Below, one piece after another: positions 8,584 to 16,494 of a stretch of 30,631 nt of DNA. The notes beneath the pieces were generated by a model. It saw only the letters and a list, made by a program, of their open reading frames with translations. It ran no database searches and was not told the origin of the DNA. The translations under genes were made by a program, and so were the position numbers. Source of the stretch: DASZMX01 sp035551475 (lineage in GTDB: Bacteria > Verrucomicrobiota > Verrucomicrobiia > Limisphaerales > Palsa-1400); contig DASZMX010000090.1 in NCBI GenBank assembly GCA_035551475.1, forward strand, positions 1 to 30,631, in the 5' to 3' direction. How positions within the stretch are numbered: the first letter of the stretch is position 1; every line of letters begins with the position of its first letter.

Positions 8584-9170
8584 CTTCCGAGCTGATTCCG
8601 TTCGGGAGCGCAGCTTACTTCTTGACGCTGGCCGCGCTGCTGTTTGCGCGCGGCATGGATTTTCTAAGCACCTGGGTGGCCACGCCAACCTTGGCTTTGG
8701 AAGGAAATCCGGTGGCGAAAAAGCTCGGATGGAAACTGGGCGCCGCCGTGAATATCGCGATGTGCATCGGTTTTGCGCTCTGGCCCCTGACCGCCATCAT
8801 TGTGATCACCTCCGGCCTGCTGGTGGCGGCGCATAATTTCCATTCCGCCTGGCTGATGCGAACGATGGGCGAGGAAGCGTACCGGCAATGGTTCGTGGAG
8901 CGGCTGGCGCACACGTCCCTGCCCTTTTATTTTGCCTGTTTGCTCGGAGAAACCGTCTTGACAGGCCTGGTCGGCGGCGCGCTGGTTTGTTTTAGCCCGA
9001 TGGAGTCGGCGCCGTTCGCCATCGGCTTGGGCATCCTGATTTACGCGCTGATTGTTTTATTTTACACCACGCTCGCGCTGGTGCGGATGCGGCGGCGGTT
9101 CGCGTCGGAAAAGGCGGCGCCGCCCCTGGTTAACCCCCAATTTCAAAGTGATCAAACCTTCCCAAAGTGA
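8580..9170 (+). CDS. Conserved membrane protein of unknown function
   Basis: This 196-residue protein has about four hydrophobic segments: roughly 12-25, 54-83 (long enough for one or two crossings), 113-137 and 143-167. A short basic tail follows. Its most distinctive stretch is 'FARGMDFLSTW' followed by 'LEGNPVAKKLGWK', which may be a family signature, but I do not recognise a named family or function. Start and stop are both shared: ATGA with hisI upstream, and a 23-base overlap with trpE downstream. It is therefore surely expressed with those biosynthetic genes. No catalytic motif is visible. Confidence 0.8.
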   Translation: MTSELIPFGSAAYFLTLAALLFARGMDFLSTWVATPTLALEGNPVAKKLGWKLGAAVNIAMCIGFALWPLTAIIVITSGLLVAAHNFHSAWLMRTMGEEAYRQWFVERLAHTSLPFYFACLLGETVLTGLVGGALVCFSPMESAPFAIGLGILIYALIVLFYTTLALVRMRRRFASEKAAPPLVNPQFQSDQTFPK

Positions 9171-10665
9171 ATTTGTCGCGCTGGCGGCGCACGGCAACCT
9201 GATTCCGGTGACGCGCACGATCCTCGCGGATTTTGAAACGCCGCTCTCGGCCTATCGTAAAATCCACGGCGAAGGCGAATCGTTTTTATTCGAGTCCGTG
9301 GAAGGCGGCGAGCACGTGGGGCGTTATTCCTTTGTCGGCTGCAATCCGCGCGGGATCATCCGCCAAATCGGCGACCGCGTGGAGTTGCTGGTCAACGGCA
9401 AAGTGGTGGAACAAATCAACGTCAGCCCGCAGCCCGGGCCGGGCGCGGTGAAGGACGGGCTGGCCGTCGTGGAAAGCGTCATGCAACGTTTTCGCCCCGT
9501 GACCGCGCCAGGTTTGCCGCGCTTTTCCGGCGGCGCGGTGGGCTTCATCGGCTACGAATTTATTCATGACATCGAGCCCATCGTGCCGCGCCCGCCCAGC
9601 GACGATTTGCGCATGCCAACGATGTATTTCCTCATCGCGGACGAACTGCTGATTTTCGATCGCGTGGCGCAAACCATCACCATCGTCGTCAACGCCACCG
9701 TGGACGAGAAAAACACCGCCGAGACCGCCTACGAGGAAGCCGTCGGCGAGATCGAGCGCCTGGTGTCCCTGCTGGAGCAACCCACCGAACATTTGCCGGT
9801 AGACGTCGGTCAGGAGGCGCCGGAGATTCCCTTTACCTCCAACGTGCCGAAGGACGTTTTTTTGCAGAACGTGACCACGGCGCAAAAATACATTACAGCG
9901 GGAGATATTATCCAGGTCGTGGGATCGCAGCGTTTTTCGACGCCCCTGCATGCCAGCCCGCTCGATGTTTATCGCGCGGCGCGCTGCATCAATCCCTCGC
10001 CGTATATGTTTTTGCTCGAGCTGGAGGGCTTTTCGCTGGTCGGCGCTTCGCCGGAAATTCATGTGCGATGCGAAGATCGACAAGTGGAAATCCGCCCCAT
10101 TGCCGGCACCTCCAAACGCGGCGCCACCCCCGAGGAAGACGCCGCCCTCGAGAAAAAGCTGCTGGCCGACCCCAAGGAGCGGGCGGAGCACGTCATGCTG
10201 GTGGATCTGGCGCGCAATGATTTGGGACGCGTGTGCGACTACGGCAGCGTGCAGGTCAAAGATCTCATGATTGTGGAGCGCTACAGCCACGTGATGCATA
10301 TCGTTTCGCAGGTTGAGGGAAAACTTTCCGCCGACCGCACCCCCTACGATTTAATGCGGGCCACCTTCCCCGCCGGCACCCTGTCCGGCGCGCCCAAGAT
10401 CCGCGCCATGCAAATCATTTCGGAACTGGAGCAAACCACGCGCGGTTCGTACGGCGGTTGTGTGGGTTATTTCTCCTTCAACGGCAATCTCGACTGCTGC
10501 ATCACCATCCGCACTGCCCTGATCAAAGACGGCATCGCGCACGTCCAAGCCGGCGGCGGCTGGGTCAACGACTCCACCCCCGAAGCCGAATATCAGGAAA
10601 CCATCAACAAAGCCAAAGCCATGCTCAAAGCCGTCGCCATGGCCGAAAACTTCCGCCCCCGCTGA
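9148..10665 (+). CDS. trpE: TrpE, anthranilate synthase component I
   Basis: TrpE converts chorismate to anthranilate, with ammonia supplied by a TrpG partner, in the first step of tryptophan synthesis. The start is taken as GTG 9148 (VIKPSQSEFVALAAHGNLIPV), because this matches the usual N-terminus; the longer frame from 9052 is arginine-rich read-through of the upstream gene. The protein has about 505 residues. 'FLFES' (46-50) corresponds to the tryptophan-binding LLES element, suggesting feedback inhibition. The catalytic C-terminal half includes 'PIAGTSKRGATPEEDAALE', 'VDLARNDLGRV' and 'LSGAPKIRAMQ' (from residue 412). No trpG lies in the window. Confidence 0.96.
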   Translation: MIKPSQSEFVALAAHGNLIPVTRTILADFETPLSAYRKIHGEGESFLFESVEGGEHVGRYSFVGCNPRGIIRQIGDRVELLVNGKVVEQINVSPQPGPGAVKDGLAVVESVMQRFRPVTAPGLPRFSGGAVGFIGYEFIHDIEPIVPRPPSDDLRMPTMYFLIADELLIFDRVAQTITIVVNATVDEKNTAETAYEEAVGEIERLVSLLEQPTEHLPVDVGQEAPEIPFTSNVPKDVFLQNVTTAQKYITAGDIIQVVGSQRFSTPLHASPLDVYRAARCINPSPYMFLLELEGFSLVGASPEIHVRCEDRQVEIRPIAGTSKRGATPEEDAALEKKLLADPKERAEHVMLVDLARNDLGRVCDYGSVQVKDLMIVERYSHVMHIVSQVEGKLSADRTPYDLMRATFPAGTLSGAPKIRAMQIISELEQTTRGSYGGCVGYFSFNGNLDCCITIRTALIKDGIAHVQAGGGWVNDSTPEAEYQETINKAKAMLKAVAMAENFRPR

Positions 10666-10712
10666 TGTGACAGCCCAGCGCCGGACTGCTCACCGCTTAT
10701 TCCCAGACAAAA

Positions 10713-10788
<76 letters not shown>

Positions 10789-10803
10789 AACCAGCGGGGG
10801 GAA

Positions 10804-10832
10804 TATCTTGCACGCCGCGAGCAGAAACGCAA
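10804..10832 (-). promoter_or_regulatory. Candidate sigma-70 promoter of tRNA-Lys
   Basis: Read on the minus strand, TTGCGT (10832-10827) is separated by 17 bases from AAGATA (10809-10804); an 18-base spacing would give AGATAT. Transcription would begin about 9 bases before the mature tRNA 5' end, which suits a tRNA promoter. This is pattern matching only. Confidence 0.35.
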
Positions 10833-11006
10833 GGGGTTAAAGCAGGATTGAGCGGTTCGCCGATTTCAATTGGGTTTCCTCGGGATCTCATGCCAGGACT
10901 GGATAGTTTTTCCAAACCTTTGGGCATCAATCACGCTGTGAGGGGCAAAGTCAAAATCCAACCGAGCGTTTAGCAACAAAGGCCATCCCCAGAAAGATTG
11001 CGGAGT

Positions 11007-11219
11007 TTACAGCAGGTCGCGGAATTGCTGGGGCGTTAGTCCGGCGTCTTTGGCGATCCCTCCCATCGTGATCGCATCAATGGGATTGTTTCTCGGAATG
11101 ATCAGGCGTTTGACGCCATTGGACATGATGATGTGCCCGCTCTGGCGGGCGATGTGGAAGCCGAGCTTTTGAAAAACGCGGACGGCGTCTTGATGGCGAA
11201 TGCCCGGTATCTTGGGCAC
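11007..11219 (-). CDS. hicA: HicA-family mRNA interferase toxin
   Basis: This is a 70-residue protein starting at GTG 11219, which gives the usual HicA start 'PKIPGIRHQDAVRVFQKLGF'. HicA is a small double-stranded-RNA-binding-fold ribonuclease that cleaves mRNA when freed from HicB. The catalytic histidine is in 'RQSGHIIM', followed by the conserved strand 'RLIIPRNN' and the C-terminal 'IAKDAGLTPQQFRDLL'. The longer frame upstream is read-through of the antitoxin gene. The toxin begins 4 bases after the antitoxin stop, so the pair is translated together, with the antitoxin first. Confidence 0.88.
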   Translation of the reverse strand: MPKIPGIRHQDAVRVFQKLGFHIARQSGHIIMSNGVKRLIIPRNNPIDAITMGGIAKDAGLTPQQFRDLL

Positions 11220-11223
11220 GGGA

Positions 11224-11439
11224 TTAAACGGTGACCAATTCCGCCGAAACTTCCTCGTGCTCTCGCGCCGCCTCGCCGCGAATGTCTTCCTCCGCCACTT
11301 CGAGCCATCCTTGGATGGCATCGCGAATATTCGCCAGAGCTTCTTCACGAGTTTTGCCTTGGCTCCAGCAACCGGGCAGCGCCGGGCAGCCAATCGCGTA
11401 GCCTTCTTCCGATTTGATCAGCAAAACTTTATACGTCAT
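11224..11439 (-). CDS. hicB: HicB-family antitoxin (short form)
   Basis: The 71-residue protein starts 'YKVLLIKSEEGYAIGCPALP', followed by 'GCWSQGKTREEALANIRDAI', the classic partly degraded RNase H-like HicB fold that occludes the HicA active site. It ends soon after this domain and has no obvious C-terminal DNA-binding (ribbon-helix-helix or HTH) segment. Autoregulation by HicB itself is therefore doubtful. It is the first gene of the hicB-hicA pair on the minus strand, in reverse order to the E. coli locus, and lies just beyond tRNA-Lys. Confidence 0.88.
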   Translation of the reverse strand: MTYKVLLIKSEEGYAIGCPALPGCWSQGKTREEALANIRDAIQGWLEVAEEDIRGEAAREHEEVSAELVTV

Positions 11440-11533
11440 ACATTAGACACGCTGCGAATTGTCGAAGCAGAATATCACCTCACGCTTACATTGTCGAGGC
11501 GATCCCCTTGCTGAAACCGCGCTTCTCGGTGGT

Positions 11534-13351
11534 TTATGGCCCGACGGTGATGGTGACGTAATGATCGCCGGGGGCGTATTGGGGGAAGGAATCTTGGACG
11601 GTGAAGGGGAACGTGTCGGTGGCGGCGGCGCTGGCGCCGAAGCCGGGGTCGGGGGTGTAGCGCACGTCCCAGCCGTAGGTTGGGTCGCTGGACGGGAGGA
11701 TGACGGGGTAAGATTGGATCGTCACGGGATTGCCTATGATGTCAAAGGTGGCGAGGGAGCCGTGCTGGGGCGGAGCGGTGATCGTGAACACCAATTCGGA
11801 GCTGTCGCCGTCGGGATCCAGGCCGTTGAGCATGATGTCCACCGGGGTGTTGGGCGATGTGGCGGCGTTGGTCTGGCAATCGGTCAAGACCGGCGGCAGG
11901 TTGCGCAGGAGGACTTGGATGGTGTCGGTGTTGGTGGGGCTGGTGTAGTCGCCATCGGTTACATAGTAACTAAAGGTGTATTGGGCGGACGGGCCGGTTA
12001 AAGGTTCAGCGGTGGCGTAGTAAAGGTTTTGATTGGTGAAATGATTGTTCGTGAGGGTGATTTCGCTGGCGGGCGAAAGGTCGCCCTGCAGATATAGTTT
12101 TCCCTTGGCGGGAAGCTGGGTGATGTAGCCGTTGATGGGGCTATCCGGGTCGGAGATGTTGAGATAGAGGCCGATTTCAGGTTCATCAACATAGCCGACG
12201 TCCACCGCCGAGGTCACGACGGGCGGATGGTTCACAAAACTCACGCCGATGGGCACGCTAACGGTGAATGAAAAGGCGATGCCATCGAATAAATCATAAT
12301 TGACAACATCCGCCGTGGGTTCGCGGAAGAAACCGGGGTTCGGCAGGTAACATACGAGCTTGTTGGTATTGCTGACGATGGCCGGCACATTGGTAATCAG
12401 CGGGCCCAGGGTCACGCCATCGTCGAGGACTTGATAAAGTTTGCCGTTGGTGGGCAGGAATCGAATGGTCGAAATCAACGGGTCGCCGTCCACGTCGTAG
12501 CCGCCCAAGGCGAAATAAACCGCCGTCTCTTCCTTCGTGTCCACCGTCGGCGGCGTGGCGACCGGCGGATCGTCCACCGGCATGATGTTCAAGGTCACGG
12601 ACTGGGCGTCTGACTCGACCCAATTGCGAATGACCTTGAAGGCGAGCGCGTCCGCGCCGTTGGTGTCAGGGGCGGGAACGTACAGAACACGGTCTTGCGG
12701 ATCGTTCAGCGTGACGTTCGTCGAGGTGATCGGCAGGTCCGTGTTTGTGCCGTCGTAGAGAGCGCCTTTGGCCGGCAATTGTGTTATGACAAAGCGGAGA
12801 ACATTTGTGCCGGCGCCGGGATCGTTGGCGGGAAGCTGGACGATGGCAGGCGTGTCTTCGAGCAGGCTGACATTCGTGGCGACAGCATAGGGCCGCGAGC
12901 CAGCGATGCGGACGCGGAAATATCCGGCGCCGGGCGCATCGAAGCCGCTCCAGGTGGTCATCTGAAATCCCAAGGCTCCGGCGGTATTGGTTTCGACCCA
13001 ATCCGCGGGCAGACCCCAAGCGACGAGATTGGTGGAGAAATCAAATTTGAAAAACAATTGGTCGTCGTTGGTGCGCTGGGCAAAGCTGAATTGAAAAACT
13101 CCGTTGGAACGAACCAGCGTAAAGCCCGTCGCGGCCTCGTCGTTGGTGGGATTCAGGCCCAGGGCATATTCGAAAAGATTATTGTGGCCGTCATGGTCGG
13201 GATCAGCGGCATCGCCCCAGACCGAATCGGCGAGCGCGGCATTGGTGAGGGCATCAGCGGGAAAATAAACGGCTCTCCACTCTTCGCGAGGCCCCGCCCA
13301 AAGGGAAACAGTGGAGCAGGAAAGCAAAAGAACCAAAAGAAGCCGGCGCAT
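11534..13351 (-). CDS. Secreted protein with tandem cadherin-like repeats
   Basis: This is a 605-residue exported protein. Residues 1-20 form a signal peptide, and 50-68 ('DPDHDGHNNLFEYALGLNP') are a thrombospondin type 3-like calcium loop that is common in verrucomicrobial secreted proteins. From about residue 155 onward there are about four Ig/cadherin-like repeats, each with a variant of 'xITxLPAKGxLY' ('VITQLPAKGALYDGT', 'RFLPTNGKLYQVL', 'YITQLPAKGKLYLQG', 'TAPPQHGSLATFD') and acidic 'DPDGD'-type calcium-binding turns. This resembles tandem-95/CSPG-type repeats. It ends abruptly at 'HYVTITVGP' with no PEP-CTERM or other anchor seen. It is probably a calcium-stabilised extracellular or surface protein; its substrate is unknown. 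Confidence 0.75.
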   Translation of the reverse strand: MRRLLLVLLLSCSTVSLWAGPREEWRAVYFPADALTNAALADSVWGDAADPDHDGHNNLFEYALGLNPTNDEAATGFTLVRSNGVFQFSFAQRTNDDQLFFKFDFSTNLVAWGLPADWVETNTAGALGFQMTTWSGFDAPGAGYFRVRIAGSRPYAVATNVSLLEDTPAIVQLPANDPGAGTNVLRFVITQLPAKGALYDGTNTDLPITSTNVTLNDPQDRVLYVPAPDTNGADALAFKVIRNWVESDAQSVTLNIMPVDDPPVATPPTVDTKEETAVYFALGGYDVDGDPLISTIRFLPTNGKLYQVLDDGVTLGPLITNVPAIVSNTNKLVCYLPNPGFFREPTADVVNYDLFDGIAFSFTVSVPIGVSFVNHPPVVTSAVDVGYVDEPEIGLYLNISDPDSPINGYITQLPAKGKLYLQGDLSPASEITLTNNHFTNQNLYYATAEPLTGPSAQYTFSYYVTDGDYTSPTNTDTIQVLLRNLPPVLTDCQTNAATSPNTPVDIMLNGLDPDGDSSELVFTITAPPQHGSLATFDIIGNPVTIQSYPVILPSSDPTYGWDVRYTPDPGFGASAAATDTFPFTVQDSFPQYAPGDHYVTITVGP

Positions 13352-13407
13352 GCCCTGACCATGTCGATTTTCGCCTTATGGCTCAAGCCTTTTCTCGGGG
13401 TGAGGGC

Positions 13408-13449
13408 AAAAATGAGAAACTCGGATTTAAGCAAAAATCCGAGTTTCTC
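13408..13449 (-). terminator. Rho-independent terminator, 15-bp perfect stem
   Basis: GAGAAACTCGGATTT (13414-13428) pairs perfectly with 13435-13449 around a 6-base loop. On the minus strand the stem is followed at once by ATTTTT (13413-13408). It lies 30 bases past the stop of the 13479-13865 gene and ahead of the secreted-protein gene, so it separates those two genes. The plus-strand side has no T tract. Confidence 0.8.
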
Positions 13450-13478
13450 TGGACACGTTGAGTTGAGCTCAGCGTTAA

Positions 13479-13865
13479 TTATTCTTTGTATTCCCAGCCG
13501 GAACGAATGTAGCGGGATTCGTCGTCCCAATTGACATCACGGTTGGATTCGGTCCAATCGCGTTTCAGCTCGTTTTCCAGGTCGGGCGTCCATTTGGAAT
13601 ACTTTTTGCCGTACTGGGAACGGGCGCCGTAGCCGAAGCGCAAGGCGGGTTCGGCGGTGTCGTAGTTCGGCACGCCGCGCGGCGGAATGGATTGCTTGCC
13701 GGAAGCCTGCTTCACCGTGTCGTTGACGTCCTGGTTGGTGTCGGGCTGTTTGCCGCCGACATCATGCTTGGTCTGGTCCCAGTCGCGCTTCATCGCCGCT
13801 TTCACGCGGTCCCAGGACGAGTCGTTATCTTTGGTCCACCACTTCGGATTTGAACGTTGAATCAT
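13479..13865 (-). CDS. Conserved small hydrophilic protein, possible stress family
   Basis: This 128-residue protein is very hydrophilic, rich in Trp, Asp, Lys and Arg, and has no signal peptide or membrane segment. It contains two related blocks: 'SWDRVKAAMKRDWDQTKHDV' near the N-terminus, and 'LENELKRDWTE' with 'DVNWDDESRYIRSGW' near the C-terminus. Between them is 'EPALRFGYGARSQYG'. I recall similar sequences as conserved hypothetical proteins in many soil and stress-tolerant bacteria, but know no demonstrated function. It has its own strong terminator and sits about 200 bases from the next gene upstream, so it is probably monocistronic. The start has no Shine-Dalgarno motif; the leader before it is A/T-rich. 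Confidence 0.7.
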   Translation of the reverse strand: MIQRSNPKWWTKDNDSSWDRVKAAMKRDWDQTKHDVGGKQPDTNQDVNDTVKQASGKQSIPPRGVPNYDTAEPALRFGYGARSQYGKKYSKWTPDLENELKRDWTESNRDVNWDDESRYIRSGWEYKE

Positions 13866-14073
13866 ATATTTATTTTTTTATGGTTACTTTTTCTCACCAG
13901 TCGCCAGGGGAAAGTCTTGCGCCATCGCGCGCCGCGATGACACGTCTGCTTGGCATAACCTCAGTGTTGTCAATACTTGTAATATCAACTTGAAGCCGCC
14001 CGCGCGCCACCGCGAATTACCGGGAGACCTCCGCAGCGCGAGGTCGGTGAAAAGATGAATCTAAACGCCCAGT

Positions 14074-16440
14074 CTATGGGCTGGCGCCTTGCCACGCCTT
14101 TACGTCTTGATTCGCCGAAGGCTGGAGTGTGATGGGAATGGATTTTGAGGTAGGACAATTGCTCTCATCCGCGGCGCTGCCGTGAGGGACGAGGACGTTG
14201 GTTTCCGGGTAGTATGCGGCGGCGCAGTGGCGCGGGATGGGATAAGGAGCGACCATGAACGCAGGCGCGTGGCGTTGCTCGTTTTGAAAATGGCTGGTGA
14301 TGTCCACCAACTGCCCTTGTGTCAGGCCGGCTTCCTTCATGTCGTCCTCGTTGAGAAAGATCACACGGCGGCCGTTGTAGATGCCGCGGTAACGGTCATC
14401 GAGCCCATAAATGGTGGTGTTGAACTGATCGTGGCTGCGCACGGTCATGAGCAGGTACTGGCCGGGGGCGCGCGCGGCGCGCGTCAAGGGATGCGCGAGA
14501 AAAACGGCTTTGCCACTGGGCGTTTTGAATTTCCGCTCATCGCGCGGCGGGTTGGGCAGATAAAAGGTGCCTTCGCGAATGCGGTCGTTGAACGCCGGAA
14601 AACCGGGAATGACCGCTTCAATTTTGTCGCGGATCAAATCGTAATTGGCGGTGTAAGCGTCCCAGTCAATCGGATTTTTCGGGCCGAGCGTGGCTTTGGC
14701 GATGCCCGCGACAATGGCAATTTCGCTGAGAAGATGTGGCGAGGCCGGCTTGAGATTGCCGCGCGTGGGATTGATGACGCCCATGGTGTCTTCCACGGTC
14801 ATGAACTGTTCGCCCGCCGCCTGGCAATCGACCTCCGTGCGCCCAAGGCACGGCAGAATCAGCGCGGTGCGCCCCGCGACCAGATGGGAGCGGTTAAGTT
14901 TGATGGAGACGTGCGCGGTCAGGCGGCAGCGCCGCAGGGCGGCGGCGGTGTATTCCGTGTCCGAGGGTGCGCTGGCAAAATTTCCGCCCATGGCAAAGAA
15001 AACGTGCGCGCGGCCCTCGTGCATGGCCTTGATGGCTTCCAGCGTGTCAAAACCGTGCTCACGCGGCGGGGCGAAGGAAAATTCGGCGCCAAGCTTGTCG
15101 AGGAATTCCTTGTGCGGCTTGTCCCAGATGCCCATGGTGCGATCGCCTTGCACATTGGAATGGCCGCGCACGGGGCATGGGCCCGCGCCGGGCCGCCCAA
15201 TGTTCCCGCGCAAGAGGAGGAAATTGATGATGTCCTGCACCGTGGCCACGGCGTTTTTGTGCTGCGTGAGGCCCATGCACCACGCGACAATAATGCGATG
15301 CGCGCGGAGCGCGATGCCGGCCGCCTCTTCGATCTGCTCCCGGGTGAGGCCGCTCATGTCAATAATATCCTGCCACGACGTCGCGCGCAGTTGCGCGATG
15401 AGCGCCTCAAACCCGGTGGTATGATGCTGGATGAAATCGTGATCAAAAACCTCGCCGGGCCGGCGGTCTTCCTCCTCCAGCAGGCGTTTCATCAGGCCTT
15501 TGAGAAAGGCCATATCGCCGTTGATGGTCACGGGCAGCCAAAGGTCCGCCAACTTGGTGCCGTGGCCGAATACAAAGCGCGGAATGTGCAGCGGATGCAA
15601 AAGGTCCTGCGGGTTTTTGAAACGGAACCCGCCGGTTTCAGGGAGCGGATTAACGAAGACAATTTTACAGCCGCGCTCCTTGGCGTGCTGCAGGGGCGTG
15701 AGCATGCGGGGATGGTTGGTGCCGGGATTTTGGCCGATGATGAAAATGGCGTCCGCCATTTCGAAGTCGGAGAGTTTCACGCAGGCTTTGCCGATGCCGA
15801 TCATTTTGGGCAGCGCCACGCTGGTGGATTCGTGGCACATATTGGAGCAATCGGGCAAATTGTTGGTGCCGAACACGCGCACGAAAAGCTGGTAGAGAAA
15901 GGCCGTCTCATTGGCGGTGCGGCCGGACGTGTAAAAAATCGCCTGATGCGGCGACGACAATGCTTTAAGTTCGCCGGCGATCAATTGGAAAGCGTCGTCC
16001 CACGAAATGGGCTCGTAATGATCCGAGCCGGGGCGCAGGACCATGGGCTCGGTGAGGCGGCCCTGGTGCCCCAGCCAATGCTCCGGTTTTTCGGAAAGTT
16101 GGGACACGGAATGATCGCGGAAAAACTGGCGGTCCAGGCGCTTGGTGTGGGCCTCGTACGTGATGGCTTTAAAGCCATTCTCACAAAATTCGGCCACGCT
16201 GCGTTCCTTGTCCGGATTGGGCCACGCGCAACTCTGGCAATCAAAGCCGTCGGTCTGATTGATTTTATGGACGGTGCGGAGCGTGTTCAGCATGCCGGCC
16301 CGGGTCACGCCATACTCCATCACTTCCTCGATCGCCTTAAAGCCGGCGGCCACTTCGTAGCGTTTGCGTTGTTTGGTTTTCTCCAGTTCGATGGGAACCT
16401 GGGCCTTGGCGGCGGGACGGGGCAAATCATTATCGCTCAT
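14074..16440 (-). CDS. FdhF/YdeP-family molybdopterin oxidoreductase
   Basis: This is a 788-residue cytoplasmic enzyme of the molybdopterin oxidoreductase superfamily. The YdeP-type N-terminus has 'GFDCQSCAWPNPDKERS' (Cys68, Cys71) and Cys86, a reduced iron-sulfur site. 'YTSGRTANETAFLYQLFVR' and 'CSNMCHESTSVALPKMIGIG' follow; Cys202 is the expected molybdenum ligand where formate dehydrogenase H has selenocysteine. The cofactor-binding C-terminal domain includes 'LLMTVRSHDQFNTTIYG'. E. coli YdeP is linked to acid resistance, but its reaction is not established. There is no Tat signal and no electron-transfer subunit nearby. The fdhD gene ends 54 bases upstream on the same strand, so the two are likely co-transcribed. 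Confidence 0.9.
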   Translation of the reverse strand: MSDNDLPRPAAKAQVPIELEKTKQRKRYEVAAGFKAIEEVMEYGVTRAGMLNTLRTVHKINQTDGFDCQSCAWPNPDKERSVAEFCENGFKAITYEAHTKRLDRQFFRDHSVSQLSEKPEHWLGHQGRLTEPMVLRPGSDHYEPISWDDAFQLIAGELKALSSPHQAIFYTSGRTANETAFLYQLFVRVFGTNNLPDCSNMCHESTSVALPKMIGIGKACVKLSDFEMADAIFIIGQNPGTNHPRMLTPLQHAKERGCKIVFVNPLPETGGFRFKNPQDLLHPLHIPRFVFGHGTKLADLWLPVTINGDMAFLKGLMKRLLEEEDRRPGEVFDHDFIQHHTTGFEALIAQLRATSWQDIIDMSGLTREQIEEAAGIALRAHRIIVAWCMGLTQHKNAVATVQDIINFLLLRGNIGRPGAGPCPVRGHSNVQGDRTMGIWDKPHKEFLDKLGAEFSFAPPREHGFDTLEAIKAMHEGRAHVFFAMGGNFASAPSDTEYTAAALRRCRLTAHVSIKLNRSHLVAGRTALILPCLGRTEVDCQAAGEQFMTVEDTMGVINPTRGNLKPASPHLLSEIAIVAGIAKATLGPKNPIDWDAYTANYDLIRDKIEAVIPGFPAFNDRIREGTFYLPNPPRDERKFKTPSGKAVFLAHPLTRAARAPGQYLLMTVRSHDQFNTTIYGLDDRYRGIYNGRRVIFLNEDDMKEAGLTQGQLVDITSHFQNEQRHAPAFMVAPYPIPRHCAAAYYPETNVLVPHGSAADESNCPTSKSIPITLQPSANQDVKAWQGASP

Positions 16441-16494
16441 AGCGTTGGATTGGAGGGGGCATCCGCCATACGATAGGGCCGGAAGTTCGGAAAT

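Noticed and set aside
9052..9147. Upstream extension of trpE
   Set aside because: The translation is arginine-rich read-through of the preceding gene; family alignment from memory starts at the GTG at 9148.
14026..14045. GACCTC/GAGGTC hairpin downstream of the YdeP-type gene as a terminator
   Set aside because: The stem is only 6 bp with an 8-base loop and no T tract follows on the minus strand.
14182..16476. 764-codon open frame on the plus strand opposite the YdeP-type gene
   Set aside because: It is an antisense shadow of a high-GC gene. The translation is rich in Arg, Gly, Ala and His with no domain, while the opposite strand encodes a clear molybdoenzyme.
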